From Castellaniella sp035707805 (GTDB taxonomy: Bacteria; Pseudomonadota; Gammaproteobacteria; Burkholderiales; Burkholderiaceae_B), in assembly GCA_035707805.1 (NCBI GenBank), contig DASSTS010000019.1, positions 124,001-188,000 on the forward strand: a stretch of DNA of 64,000 nt. Reading direction: 5' to 3'. The position numbers and the translations under genes are program-made. Positions 16,669-25,116 of this stretch are shown piece after piece. The stretch's first letter is position 1. Each line of letters starts with the position of its first letter. The notes below the pieces were generated by a model. That model did no database searches and had not been told where the DNA came from. It saw only the letters and a program-made list of their open reading frames with translations.

Positions 16669-18720
16669 ATGAACGACCTTGACCTGGACGATATTCCCGC
16701 CAATCCCAGCCGCCAGGAACCGCTGTCCCGGCTGGGCGGACGCGTCAGCCGCCGCAGATTCCTGGCCGGCGGGCTGGGCGCGGGGGCCGTGGGTTTCCTG
16801 GGCGGCATGCTGCCCCTGGTGCGGGCGCTGGCGTCCCCCAGGCCCGCGGCGGCCGCGGCGGCGCTGGGCTTCAAGCCCGTGCCCATGAGCACCGCCGACA
16901 CGGTCGTCGTGCCCGAGGGATACGCCTGTGCGGTGATCAAGCGCTGGGGCGATCCCCTGCATGCCGGCGCGCCGGCGTTCAAGGGCGACGCCAGCGACGA
17001 CGCCGCGGCCCAGGCGCAGCAGGTGGGCTACAACCACGACGGCATGCACTTCTTTCCCATCGACGGCAAGGACGGTGTCGCGGGCAGCAGCGCGGAAGGC
17101 CTGCTGGTCACCAACCATGAATACGTCACGCCCCATTACTTCTTCCCCGCCGGCGTGCGGCCCGGCGGCCCGGGGTGGACGCCCGACTGGGTGCGCAAGG
17201 CCCAGCACGCGCAAGGCGTCTCCGTCACCCACATCCGCCTGGATGCCGGGGGCCGGTGGCAACTGGTGGCGGATTCGCCCTACAACCGCAGCATCCATGC
17301 CGCCACCCCCATCGACGTCGCCGGCCCGGCGGCCGGGCACGCGATGCTGCGCACGGGGGCGGACCCCGACGGGCGCCGGGTGCTGGGGACGTTCGGCAAT
17401 TGCGGCAATGGCTGGACGCCCTGGAACACCTACCTGACGTGCGAAGAGAATTTCACCGACTATTTCGGCGTCGGCGCCCGGGACGCGGACGCCGTCGATT
17501 ATCCGGACGCGGCCTGCCGCGAGCACATGCAGCGCTACAAGGGCGGCGGCAAGGCCGCCGATCCCGACTATGCCTGGGACCTGCATGACGAGCGCTTCGA
17601 CTGGACGCGCGAGCCCAACGAGTACAACCGCCACGGCTGGATCGTCGAGATCGATCCCTTCGAACCTGCGGCCGCGCCGCGCAAGCTGACCGCGCTGGGC
17701 CGCTTCAAGCACGAGAACGCGGCCCTGACGGTCGCCCCGGACGGCCACGTGGTCGTCTACATGGGCGACGATCAGCAAAGCGAATACCTCTACCGCTTCG
17801 TCTCCGACGAGGTCTTCCGCCCCGAGGATCCCGCGCACAACCGCGGCCTGCTGGAGCGCGGCACCCTGTTCGTCGCTCGCTTCGACGTGGGCGCCGACGG
17901 CAAGGGCGTCGGCCGCTGGATCCCGCTGCTGCCCGACACGCCGACCGTGGAAGGCGGGCGGCTGGGGGCCTTGTTCAACGAGGACCGGGGCGAGATGCTG
18001 ATCAAGACGCGCCAGGCGGCCGATGCGGTGGGCGCCACGCCCATGGACCGGCCCGAGTGGGTGGCCGTGCATCCCGACCGGCGCGAAGCCTACGTCACCC
18101 TGACCAACAACACCCGCCGCGGCAGCGGCAAGCCGCGCTGGCCGGGCGGCCCGGCGCACCCCGGCCCCGACGCGGCCAATCCCCGCGCCGACAATATCTA
18201 CGGTCAGATCGTGCGCTGGCGCGAGACCGGCCGGGATGCTTCCAGCCCGGAATTCACCTGGGAGATCTTCCTGCTGGCGGGCAATCCGGGCCAGTACGGC
18301 GAGGGTGATCCGCGCCGCGGATCCCGCCAGATCACGCCGGAAAACACCTTCAACAGCCCCGACGGCCTGGGCTTCGACCCGCAGGGGCGGCTGTGGATCC
18401 AGACCGACGGCAAATACGGCAATCGAGGAGACTATGCCGGCCAGGGCAACAACCAGATGCTGGTGGCCGACCCGGTTTCGGGAGAACTGCGCCGCTTCAT
18501 GACCGGGCCGCGCGGCTGCGAGGTCACCGGCATCACCTGGACGCCCGACCAGCGCTTCGTCTTCATCAACATCCAGCATCCGGGGGAAGGGCCGGACCTG
18601 GAGACGGCCCAGGCCAGCCCCCTGTCGGCATCGCGCTGGCCGGATGGCGAACGCGCCTCGCGCCCGCGTCCGGCCACGGTCGTGATCTGGAAGGAGGATG
18701 GCGGCATCGTCGGGACCTGA
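16669..18720 (+). CDS. phoX: PhoX family (DUF839) phosphatase, Tat-exported
   Basis: A 683-residue protein with a twin-arginine signal (SRRRFLAGGLGAGAVGFLGG, about residues 25-45), so it is exported folded. Family features include NHEYVTPHYFF, GTFGNCGNGWTPWNTYLTCEENF, RFKHENAALT, VYMGDDQQSEYLYRFVSD and a C-terminal NSPDGLGFDPQGRLWIQTDG. PhoX enzymes are Ca2+/Fe-dependent alkaline phosphatases that release phosphate from monoesters. A GTG at 16660 is an alternative start overlapping the upstream gene. Co-transcribed with the phytase-like gene. Confidence 0.9.
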   Translation: MNDLDLDDIPANPSRQEPLSRLGGRVSRRRFLAGGLGAGAVGFLGGMLPLVRALASPRPAAAAAALGFKPVPMSTADTVVVPEGYACAVIKRWGDPLHAGAPAFKGDASDDAAAQAQQVGYNHDGMHFFPIDGKDGVAGSSAEGLLVTNHEYVTPHYFFPAGVRPGGPGWTPDWVRKAQHAQGVSVTHIRLDAGGRWQLVADSPYNRSIHAATPIDVAGPAAGHAMLRTGADPDGRRVLGTFGNCGNGWTPWNTYLTCEENFTDYFGVGARDADAVDYPDAACREHMQRYKGGGKAADPDYAWDLHDERFDWTREPNEYNRHGWIVEIDPFEPAAAPRKLTALGRFKHENAALTVAPDGHVVVYMGDDQQSEYLYRFVSDEVFRPEDPAHNRGLLERGTLFVARFDVGADGKGVGRWIPLLPDTPTVEGGRLGALFNEDRGEMLIKTRQAADAVGATPMDRPEWVAVHPDRREAYVTLTNNTRRGSGKPRWPGGPAHPGPDAANPRADNIYGQIVRWRETGRDASSPEFTWEIFLLAGNPGQYGEGDPRRGSRQITPENTFNSPDGLGFDPQGRLWIQTDGKYGNRGDYAGQGNNQMLVADPVSGELRRFMTGPRGCEVTGITWTPDQRFVFINIQHPGEGPDLETAQASPLSASRWPDGERASRPRPATVVIWKEDGGIVGT

Positions 18721-18829
18721 TGCCGGGCGCCGTCCGGACCATGGCCAGGGTATTACCAAATGATAGCGGGCTGTAGCTGGCGCCCGCCTTGAGGTAAGGT
18801 GGGGGGCGACAGCAGGAGCGGCCCCGACC

Positions 18830-21800
18830 ATGACTTCCGCCAGCAGGGATCAGACGCCGGCCCGGGACTTTCTCGCCGGCGACACCGAAATGGACAGGCT
18901 CATCGCCGCCCATGACTGGTCCCGCACGCCTCTTGGGCCCATCGCGCAATGGTCGCCCAGCCTGCGGCAGATGGTCGGCTTCATGCTGATGAGCCGGTTT
19001 CCCCTGCTGCTGTGGTGGGGGCCCGACTATATCAGCCTCTACAACGACGCCTATCGTCCAGTCCTGGGGGCCAAGCATCCCTGGGCATTGGGCAGGACGG
19101 TGTGCGAATGCTGGCAGGAGGTCTGGTCCGTCCTCAAGCCCCTGATCGACACGCCCTTCCGGGGCGGCCCTGCCACCTGGATGGACGATCTGAGCCTGGA
19201 GCTCAATCGCCACGGCTTCCTCGAGGAGGCTCATTTCACCGTGGCGTACAGCCCCGTCCCCGACGACACCGCGCCCAACGGCATCGGCGGGGTGATGGCC
19301 ACCGTGCACGAGATCACCGACAAGATCGTCGGCGAACGGCGGATCGCCGCCTTGCGCGACCTGGGCGCCCGCGCGGGCGCGGGCAGGACGGCGGAGGAAG
19401 TCTGCGCCCGGGCCGCGGCGGCGCTGCGGGCCTATGCGCGCGACCTGCCCTTCGTGCTGCTCTACCTGGTGGACGAGTCCGGCGCCTGCGCCAGGCTGGC
19501 GGGCGCCTCAGGGGTCGAGCCCGGCGCGGCGGCGGCGCCCTGCGCCGTCAGCCTGGCCGCGGCGGACGGGGCGGCCGTCCCCTGGCCGCTCGCCCGCGCG
19601 TGGCGCCTGGCCGCGCCCGTGCCGGTCGAGGGGCTGGCCGACCGCTTGGTCAGCGTGCCGCCGGGCCCCTGGGCCGATCCGCCCCGGGCGGCCCTGATCC
19701 TGCCGATCCGGTCGAACGCGTCGCACCGGCCGGCCGGTCTGATGGTGGTCGGGATCAGCCCCCGGCTGGCGCTGGACGATCCCTACCGTGGCTTTCTGGA
19801 ACTCGTCGCGGCGCAGGTCTCGACCGCCGTGTCCACCGCCACGGCCTACGAGGCCGAGCGCCTGCGCGCCGAGGCGCTGGTCGAGCTGGACCGCGCCAAG
19901 ACGACGTTCTTCACCAACGTCAGCCATGAATTCCGCACCCCCCTGACCCTGCTGATGGCGCCCCTCGAAGAGGCGATGGCGCGCGCGCCGGCGGACACCC
20001 GCGAGCGCGAGGACCTGACGATCGCCTATCGCAATGCCCTGCGCCTGCTCAAGCTGGTGAATTCCCTGCTGGATTTCAGCCGGGTCGAGGCCGGGCGCGC
20101 CCGGGCCTCGCGCCAGGCGACGGATCTGGCGCGTTTCACGGCCGAACTCGCCAGCAGCTTCCGGTCGGCCTGCGAGATGGCCGGCCTCGCGCTGACGGTG
20201 GACTGTCCGCCGCTGCCGGAGCCGGTCTACGTCGACCAGGACATGTGGGAGAAGATCGTCCTCAACCTGCTGTCCAACGCTTTCAAGTTCACCTTCGAAG
20301 GCGGCATCGAAGTCCGGATTCGTGCCGTGGACGGCCAGGCGGAATTGATGGTCAGGGACTCGGGCGTCGGCGTGCCGCGGGAAGAGATGCCGCGCCTGTT
20401 CGAGCGCTTTCACCGGGTCGCGGGCCAGAAGAGCCGCAGCCATGAAGGCAGCGGGATCGGGCTGACGCTGGTGCGCCAGCTGGTGAGCCTGAACGGCGGC
20501 ACGATCAGCGCATCCAGCCGCGTTGGGCGGGGGACGCGCTTCATCGTGCGCATCCCCCTGGGCGCCGCCCACCTGCCGCAGGCGCCGTCGCCCGCCGGCC
20601 CGGCGCAGGTGTCCACGGCGGTGCGGGCCGATGCCTACGTCCAGGAAGCCTTGCGCTGGCTGCCGGACGGCGCGGCGCGTCCCCTGGCCGCCGCGCATGC
20701 CGGGGGCGAGGAGCCGCCCCGGCTGCATGCGGGCGCGCGCATCCTGCTGGCCGACGACAATGCCGACATGCGCGCCTACGTCCGCCGCCTGCTGGAGACG
20801 CTGTGCGAGGTCGAGACGGTGGCCGACGGCCAGGCCGCGCTGGAAGCCATCCGGACCCGCCGCCCGGACCTCGTCCTGGCCGACATCATGATGCCCCGGC
20901 TCGACGGCATGGGACTGCTGCGCGCCATCCGCGAGGATCCTGAGATCCGGGACACGCCGGTGATCCTGCTGTCGGCCCGCGCCGGCGACGAGGCGCGGGT
21001 CGAAGGCCTGACCGCGGGCGCCGACGATTATCTGGTCAAGCCGTTCCCGACCCGCGAGCTGATCGCACGGGTCGAGGCGAACCTGAAGCTCGTCCGTGTC
21101 CGCCGGCACGGCGAGAGCCTGCTCATCGGCCAGAAGCGCATCCTGGAAATGGTCGCGACCGGCGCTCCGCTGATCGACACGCTGGACGAGTTGATGGGCT
21201 TCATCGAGGCGCACGAGCCCGCGGCGCGCTGCGGCATCCTGCTGTTGTCCGAGGACGGCCGCCATTTCCGGCGCGGCAGCGGCCCCAGCCTGCCCCTGGC
21301 CTACCACCAGGCGCTCGACGGCACGCCGGTGACGCCGCCCTATCTGGGCGCCTGCGGCGAGGCGGTGCACCGGGGGACGACCGTGCTCGTGCCCGACATC
21401 GTGAACGACAACCGGTATTCGGCCCAGTGGCGCGAGCTGGCGCGGTCCTGCGGCCTGGCGGCCGTCTGTACCACCCCGGTCCTGGGGGTGGGCGGCCAGG
21501 TGCTGGCGACGATCGCGCTGTATTACGGGACGCCGCGCGATCCGACGCCGTCCAATCCGGAATTGCTGGACGTCGCCACCCATCTGGCGGCCATCGCGCT
21601 CGAACAGGCGAACGCCGAGGCGGCCCTGCGCGACAAGGAAGAGCGGCTGCAGCACATCATCGACGGCGCGGTGGAATACGCCATCATCGCCATGAGCCGC
21701 GAAGGCGTGATCACGACCTGGAACCGGGGCGCGGAGCGCCTGCTGGGCTATTCCGAGGAAGAGGCCCTGGGCCGGCCCGCCGACATTTTCTTCACGCCCG

Positions 21801-22600
21801 AGGACCAGGAGCGCGGCGAGCCCGCGCGGGAAATGCGCCTGGCACGCCTGCAGGGACGCGCCGCCAACGAGCGCTGGCACGTCCGCGAGAACGGCACGCG
21901 GTTCTGGGGGTCGGGCGTCATGCTGCCGCTGGGCGGCGGGAAGAACACCGCCTACCTGAAGATCTTCCGCGACGGCACCCGCGAGCGCAACGCCGAGGAA
22001 CGCCAGCGGGTGCTGCTCAACGAGCTCAACCACCGGGTCAAGAACACGCTGGCGATCGTGCAGGCCATTGCCGCGCAGACCTTCAGGAGCGTGGGGGCGG
22101 ACGCGCGGGCGCGCAGGAGCTTCGAATCCCGCTTGCGGGCCCTGGCCGGCGCGCACGACGTGCTGACGCGGGAAAGCTGGGCCGGCGCCGACCTGGGGCG
22201 GATCGTCCGGTCCGCGCTGGCGCCCTTCATGCCGCGCGATGCGCGGCGCATGCGCATCGAAGGGCCGGCGCTCTACGTCTCGCCAAAAGTGGCCCTGGCC
22301 TTTACCATGGGCCTGCACGAGCTGGCGACCAACGCGGCGAAATACGGCGCCATGTCGAAGCCCGAGGGGCGCATCGAAGTCCTGTGGTCTCTGGGCCCGG
22401 ATCGCAGCCTGCATTTCAGTTGGTCTGAGCACGGCGGCCCGTCCGTGGCCCCGCCCGCCCGCAGCGGCTTCGGCTCGCGGCTGATCGGCCGCGGGCTCGC
22501 CAGCATCGGGGCCATTGCGCGGATGGACTACCGCCCCGGCGGGCTGGTCTGCACTGTCGACATGGCCTTTTCGGATCTGACGCAAGGAGACGATTCGTGA
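18830..22600 (+). CDS. Hybrid sensor with HisKA kinase, receiver, and C-terminal HWE-type kinase
   Basis: A 1256-residue soluble sensor with no membrane span. Order: PAS-like domain (about 1-160), GAF-like (165-340), HisKA with H366 in FFTNVSHEFRTPL, HATPase (465-580; NLLSNAFKFTFEGG, GSGIGLTLV), receiver (636-755, acceptor D685 in LADIMMP), second GAF (767-931), PAS (937-1050; VEYAIIAMSREGVITTWNRGAERLLGY), then an HWE/HisKA_2 kinase with H1068 in LNELNHRVKNTLAIVQ and HATPase HELATNAAKYGAMS. Two separate kinase families in one chain is unusual. The next gene encodes a single receiver. The signal is unknown. Confidence 0.92.
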   Translation: MTSASRDQTPARDFLAGDTEMDRLIAAHDWSRTPLGPIAQWSPSLRQMVGFMLMSRFPLLLWWGPDYISLYNDAYRPVLGAKHPWALGRTVCECWQEVWSVLKPLIDTPFRGGPATWMDDLSLELNRHGFLEEAHFTVAYSPVPDDTAPNGIGGVMATVHEITDKIVGERRIAALRDLGARAGAGRTAEEVCARAAAALRAYARDLPFVLLYLVDESGACARLAGASGVEPGAAAAPCAVSLAAADGAAVPWPLARAWRLAAPVPVEGLADRLVSVPPGPWADPPRAALILPIRSNASHRPAGLMVVGISPRLALDDPYRGFLELVAAQVSTAVSTATAYEAERLRAEALVELDRAKTTFFTNVSHEFRTPLTLLMAPLEEAMARAPADTREREDLTIAYRNALRLLKLVNSLLDFSRVEAGRARASRQATDLARFTAELASSFRSACEMAGLALTVDCPPLPEPVYVDQDMWEKIVLNLLSNAFKFTFEGGIEVRIRAVDGQAELMVRDSGVGVPREEMPRLFERFHRVAGQKSRSHEGSGIGLTLVRQLVSLNGGTISASSRVGRGTRFIVRIPLGAAHLPQAPSPAGPAQVSTAVRADAYVQEALRWLPDGAARPLAAAHAGGEEPPRLHAGARILLADDNADMRAYVRRLLETLCEVETVADGQAALEAIRTRRPDLVLADIMMPRLDGMGLLRAIREDPEIRDTPVILLSARAGDEARVEGLTAGADDYLVKPFPTRELIARVEANLKLVRVRRHGESLLIGQKRILEMVATGAPLIDTLDELMGFIEAHEPAARCGILLLSEDGRHFRRGSGPSLPLAYHQALDGTPVTPPYLGACGEAVHRGTTVLVPDIVNDNRYSAQWRELARSCGLAAVCTTPVLGVGGQVLATIALYYGTPRDPTPSNPELLDVATHLAAIALEQANAEAALRDKEERLQHIIDGAVEYAIIAMSREGVITTWNRGAERLLGYSEEEALGRPADIFFTPEDQERGEPAREMRLARLQGRAANERWHVRENGTRFWGSGVMLPLGGGKNTAYLKIFRDGTRERNAEERQRVLLNELNHRVKNTLAIVQAIAAQTFRSVGADARARRSFESRLRALAGAHDVLTRESWAGADLGRIVRSALAPFMPRDARRMRIEGPALYVSPKVALAFTMGLHELATNAAKYGAMSKPEGRIEVLWSLGPDRSLHFSWSEHGGPSVAPPARSGFGSRLIGRGLASIGAIARMDYRPGGLVCTVDMAFSDLTQGDDS

Positions 22601-22630
22601 TCGTTCTCGATGGCGGCCCGGGGAGGGGAG

Positions 22631-23014
22631 ATGCGCGATACGGCTGAACTGGCGGAGCGCCGCGTCCTGGTGGTCGAGGACGAGGCGATCATCTGCATGA
22701 TGATCGAAGACATGCTGGCCGGCTTCGGCTGCGAGGTCGTCGGCCCCGCTGGTGCGCTGCCGCAGGCGCTGGCTCTGGCCGGCGCGGCGGAGATCGATGT
22801 GGCGATCCTGGACGTCAACCTGAGCGGCAAGCCCAGTTTTCCGGTGGCGGACACCCTGCAGGCGCGCGGCATCCCGTTCATCTTTGCCAGCGGCTACGGC
22901 GCCGGCGGCCTGGGGCCCCACAGCGGCGCCCCGGTGCTGACCAAGCCTTTCCTGGAATCGGAACTGGAACAGATGCTGAGGCGCGTGCTGGCGGCCGATG
23001 GCTGCCCGGAATGA
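22631..23014 (+). CDS. Stand-alone response regulator receiver
   Basis: A 127-residue single receiver domain: acidic pair in VLVVEDEAIICMM, phospho-acceptor D61 in VAILDVNLSG, a Ser switch residue in FIFASGYG and lysine in VLTKPF. There is no output domain, so it probably relays phosphate or competes for it, as is common with HWE kinases. The ATG at 22631 follows GGGGAGGGGAG. The earlier in-frame ATG at 22610 lacks a ribosome site. It begins 30 bases after the hybrid sensor gene, so the two form one operon. Confidence 0.9.
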   Translation: MRDTAELAERRVLVVEDEAIICMMIEDMLAGFGCEVVGPAGALPQALALAGAAEIDVAILDVNLSGKPSFPVADTLQARGIPFIFASGYGAGGLGPHSGAPVLTKPFLESELEQMLRRVLAADGCPE

Positions 23015-23032
23015 TCGGGCGGCCGGATCCTG

Positions 23033-23108
23033 TGGTGCCGGCTAAAGGAATCGAACCCTCGACCTTCTCATTACAAGTGAGCTGCTCTACCAACTGAGCT
23101 AAGCCGGC
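23033..23108 (-). tRNA. tRNA-Thr (anticodon UGU), CCA encoded
   Basis: A 76-base tRNA on the minus strand. The acceptor stem GCCGGCT pairs with AGCCGGC, followed by discriminator A and an encoded CCA. The D loop has AGCTCAGTTGGTAGAGC, the T arm GGTTCGATTCC, and anticodon TGT sits at 23075-23073, position 34-36. It reads ACA and ACG/ACU by wobble. Confidence 0.97.
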
Positions 23109-23119
23109 CAAAGATCGCC

Positions 23120-23125
23120 ATTCTA
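23120..23125 (-). promoter_or_regulatory. Candidate -10 box for tRNA-Thr
   Basis: TAGAAT on the minus strand, 11 bases upstream of the tRNA 5' end, giving a start a few bases before the mature end. The -35 is weak and the region lies at the end of sspB, so read-through from sspB is also possible. Confidence 0.35.
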
Positions 23126-23139
23126 CAGGAACGGCCGTC

Positions 23140-23574
23140 TTATTTGACGATCTTCAGGTGGGAAGGCTTTGGCCCTTCGCCGCCAGGCGCGGCGGGCGCC
23201 GGGGCGGGTGTGGGCGCTTCCGTGGTCGTCTGGCTGTCGTCCCCGCCCGGATAGGCCTGCGAAGCCACGACCTCGAAACCCATGCCGGCGCCGGTTTCCC
23301 GGGCATAGACGGCCGATACCGCCGCCACCGGGATGAACAGGTGCTCGACCGCGCCGTTGAAGCGGGATTCGAACTCGATGTATTCGTTGCCCAGCGTCAG
23401 GCGGTTGGTCGCCAGGTGGCTGATGTTCAGCGTGATCTGGCCGTCGTGCACGTGGGCGGGCGGCACGACCGTATTGGCATCCACCGTGACCACGAGGTAG
23501 GGGGTGTAGCCGTTGTCCGTGCACCATTCGTGCAGCGCGCGGATCAGATACGGTTTGGTCGAGGTTTCCTGCAT
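23140..23574 (-). CDS. sspB: ClpXP protease specificity-enhancing factor SspB
   Basis: A 144-residue adaptor that brings ssrA-tagged proteins to ClpXP. The folded domain (about 1-110) contains KPYLIRALHEWCTDNGYTPYLVV and QITLNISHLATNRLTLGNEYIEFESRFNG. A flexible Pro/Ala/Thr-rich linker leads to the C-terminal ClpX-binding tail GPKPSHLKIVK. The ATG at 23574 begins the family N-terminus; a longer frame from 23709 only runs back through sspA. It lies two bases after the sspA stop. Confidence 0.95.
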   Translation of the reverse strand: MQETSTKPYLIRALHEWCTDNGYTPYLVVTVDANTVVPPAHVHDGQITLNISHLATNRLTLGNEYIEFESRFNGAVEHLFIPVAAVSAVYARETGAGMGFEVVASQAYPGGDDSQTTTEAPTPAPAPAAPGGEGPKPSHLKIVK

Positions 23575-23576
23575 AT

Positions 23577-24185
23577 TCAGCGGCGCATGACCTTTTCGGA
23601 AGGCGTCAGGGCTTCGATGTAGGCCGGGCGCGAGAACAGGCGCTCGGCGTATTTCTGGATCGGGGCCGCGCTCTTGGGCAGCTCGATGCCGTAGTGGGCC
23701 AGGCGCCACAGCAGCGGCGCCACGGCCACGTCCAGCATGGAGAATTCCTCGCCCAGCATGAACTTGTTCTTGACCAGCAGGGGAGCCAGCTGCGCCAGGC
23801 GGTCGCGAATGTTCGCGCGCGCCGCGTCACGGACCTTTTCGTCCGTGATGCCGCGGTTTTCCAGCGTGGAGACGTGGACGAACAGTTCCTTTTCGAAGTT
23901 GTACAGGAACAGCCGGGTGCGCGCGCGCATGATCGGGTCCGCCGGCATCAGCTGCGGATGCGGGAAGCGCTCGTCGATGTACTCGTTGATGATATTGGAC
24001 TCGTACAGGACCAGATCCCGCTCGACCAGGATGGGCACCTGGCCGTAGGGATTCATCACCGCGATGTCCTCCGGCTTGTTGTACAGGTCGATGTCGCGGA
24101 TCTCAAAGTCCATTCCCTTTTCGAACAGCACGAAGCGGCAGCGTTGCGAAAAGGGGCAGGTCGTCCCGGAATAGAGCACCATCAT
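23577..24185 (-). CDS. sspA: Stringent starvation protein A, glutathione S-transferase fold
   Basis: A 202-residue GST-fold protein that associates with RNA polymerase. The thioredoxin-like N-domain has MVLYSGTTCPFSQRCRFVLFEKGMDFEIRDIDLYNKPEDI and NPYGQVPILVERDLVLYESNIINEYIDERFP; the helical C-domain follows. The ATG ATG start allows a second start one codon later. Co-transcribed with sspB and lying downstream of petABC, a conserved order in betaproteobacteria. Confidence 0.95.
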   Translation of the reverse strand: MMVLYSGTTCPFSQRCRFVLFEKGMDFEIRDIDLYNKPEDIAVMNPYGQVPILVERDLVLYESNIINEYIDERFPHPQLMPADPIMRARTRLFLYNFEKELFVHVSTLENRGITDEKVRDAARANIRDRLAQLAPLLVKNKFMLGEEFSMLDVAVAPLLWRLAHYGIELPKSAAPIQKYAERLFSRPAYIEALTPSEKVMRR

Positions 24186-24217
24186 GTCGTGGATTCCAAT
24201 ACAGAAAAAGCGGATGA

Positions 24218-24235
24218 TGCGCCCCGGAGGGCGCA
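24218..24235 (-). terminator. Hairpin between petC and sspA
   Basis: A perfect 7-bp stem TGCGCCC / GGGCGCA with a 4-base loop just after the petC stop. A run of five T on the minus strand follows about eight bases later, so termination is probably partial. Confidence 0.5.
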
Positions 24236-24239
24236 GGAC

Positions 24240-25085
24240 TTACCGGACATGCTTCCAGTAGGCGTGGTTCATGCGGATGGCCACGAACAGGAACAGGAAC
24301 AGGAACAGCATCACCCAGACGCCGATCTGCTTGCGCAGCAGCTGGCCGGGCTCGGCCATCCAGCCCAGGAAGTTGCTGAGGTCGGCGACGTTGCTCTCGA
24401 ACTGGCTGAAGGTCCGGGCGTCGGGCGTGTCGAATCGGCCCGTCGAGGATTCCTCGCCGGTGTAGTCGTTCAGGGTCTCGTTCTTGACGGTGGCGAAACC
24501 GGCCTCGTCATAGACCGTGGTCGTACGCTGCCAGTGCTCGGCGCCCTTGTCGTCGGCCACCTGGTGGACCTGGATGTGAGTGTAGCTGCGCGGGCCTTCC
24601 ATTTCCCAGAGCACGTTGGGCATGGCGACGCTGGGGAAGACCACGTTGTTCCAGCCGGTCTTCTTGCTGGTGTCGCGGTAGAAGCTGCGCAGGTACGTGT
24701 AGATGTAATCCACCCCGGACGGCCCGAAGTTGGAGTTCTTGGCGCGAGCGATCACGGACAGATCGGGAGGCGCGGCGCCGAACCATTTCTTGCCGTCTTC
24801 GTGCGTCATCGAGATCGTCATCAGGTCGCCGACCTTGTCGCCCGTGAACAGCAGGTTTTTCTTGATCTCGCTTTCCGTCAGGCCCAGGTCCGTCAGCTTG
24901 TTGTAGCGCATCGAGCTCGCGCTGTGGCAGTTCAGGCAGTAGTTGACGAAGAGCTTGGCTCCGTTTTGCAGGGCGGCCAGGTCGGTGATGCGGTCCGGGG
25001 CGCGGTCCAGGTGCGCGCCGCCTTCGGCAAAGGCCAGCGTGCAGGTCAGGGACAGGGCCAGGGCACCGAGCAGTTTTTTGATCAT
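24240..25085 (-). CDS. petC: Ubiquinol-cytochrome c reductase, cytochrome c1
   Basis: A 281-residue membrane-anchored c-type cytochrome of the bc1 complex, passing electrons from the Rieske centre to soluble cytochrome c. An N-terminal signal (MIKKLLGALALSLTCTLAFA) precedes the heme site CLNCHSASSMRY. A C-terminal transmembrane anchor (QIGVWVMLFLFLFLFVAIRM) ends the protein. It is the last gene of petABC, 31 bases after petB. Confidence 0.96.
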   Translation of the reverse strand: MIKKLLGALALSLTCTLAFAEGGAHLDRAPDRITDLAALQNGAKLFVNYCLNCHSASSMRYNKLTDLGLTESEIKKNLLFTGDKVGDLMTISMTHEDGKKWFGAAPPDLSVIARAKNSNFGPSGVDYIYTYLRSFYRDTSKKTGWNNVVFPSVAMPNVLWEMEGPRSYTHIQVHQVADDKGAEHWQRTTTVYDEAGFATVKNETLNDYTGEESSTGRFDTPDARTFSQFESNVADLSNFLGWMAEPGQLLRKQIGVWVMLFLFLFLFVAIRMNHAYWKHVR

Positions 25086-25116
25086 GATCTTTCCGTAGCA
25101 GTCAGTGGTGGGCCAT

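Noticed and set aside
19508..22921. 1137-codon open frame on the minus strand
   Set aside because: Antisense shadow of the hybrid sensor gene with no family motif.
22878..23111. Open frame of 77 codons on the minus strand starting MAGLAQLVEQL
   Set aside because: It runs through tRNA-Thr; such peptides are a well-known artefact of tRNA sequence. It has no ribosome site.
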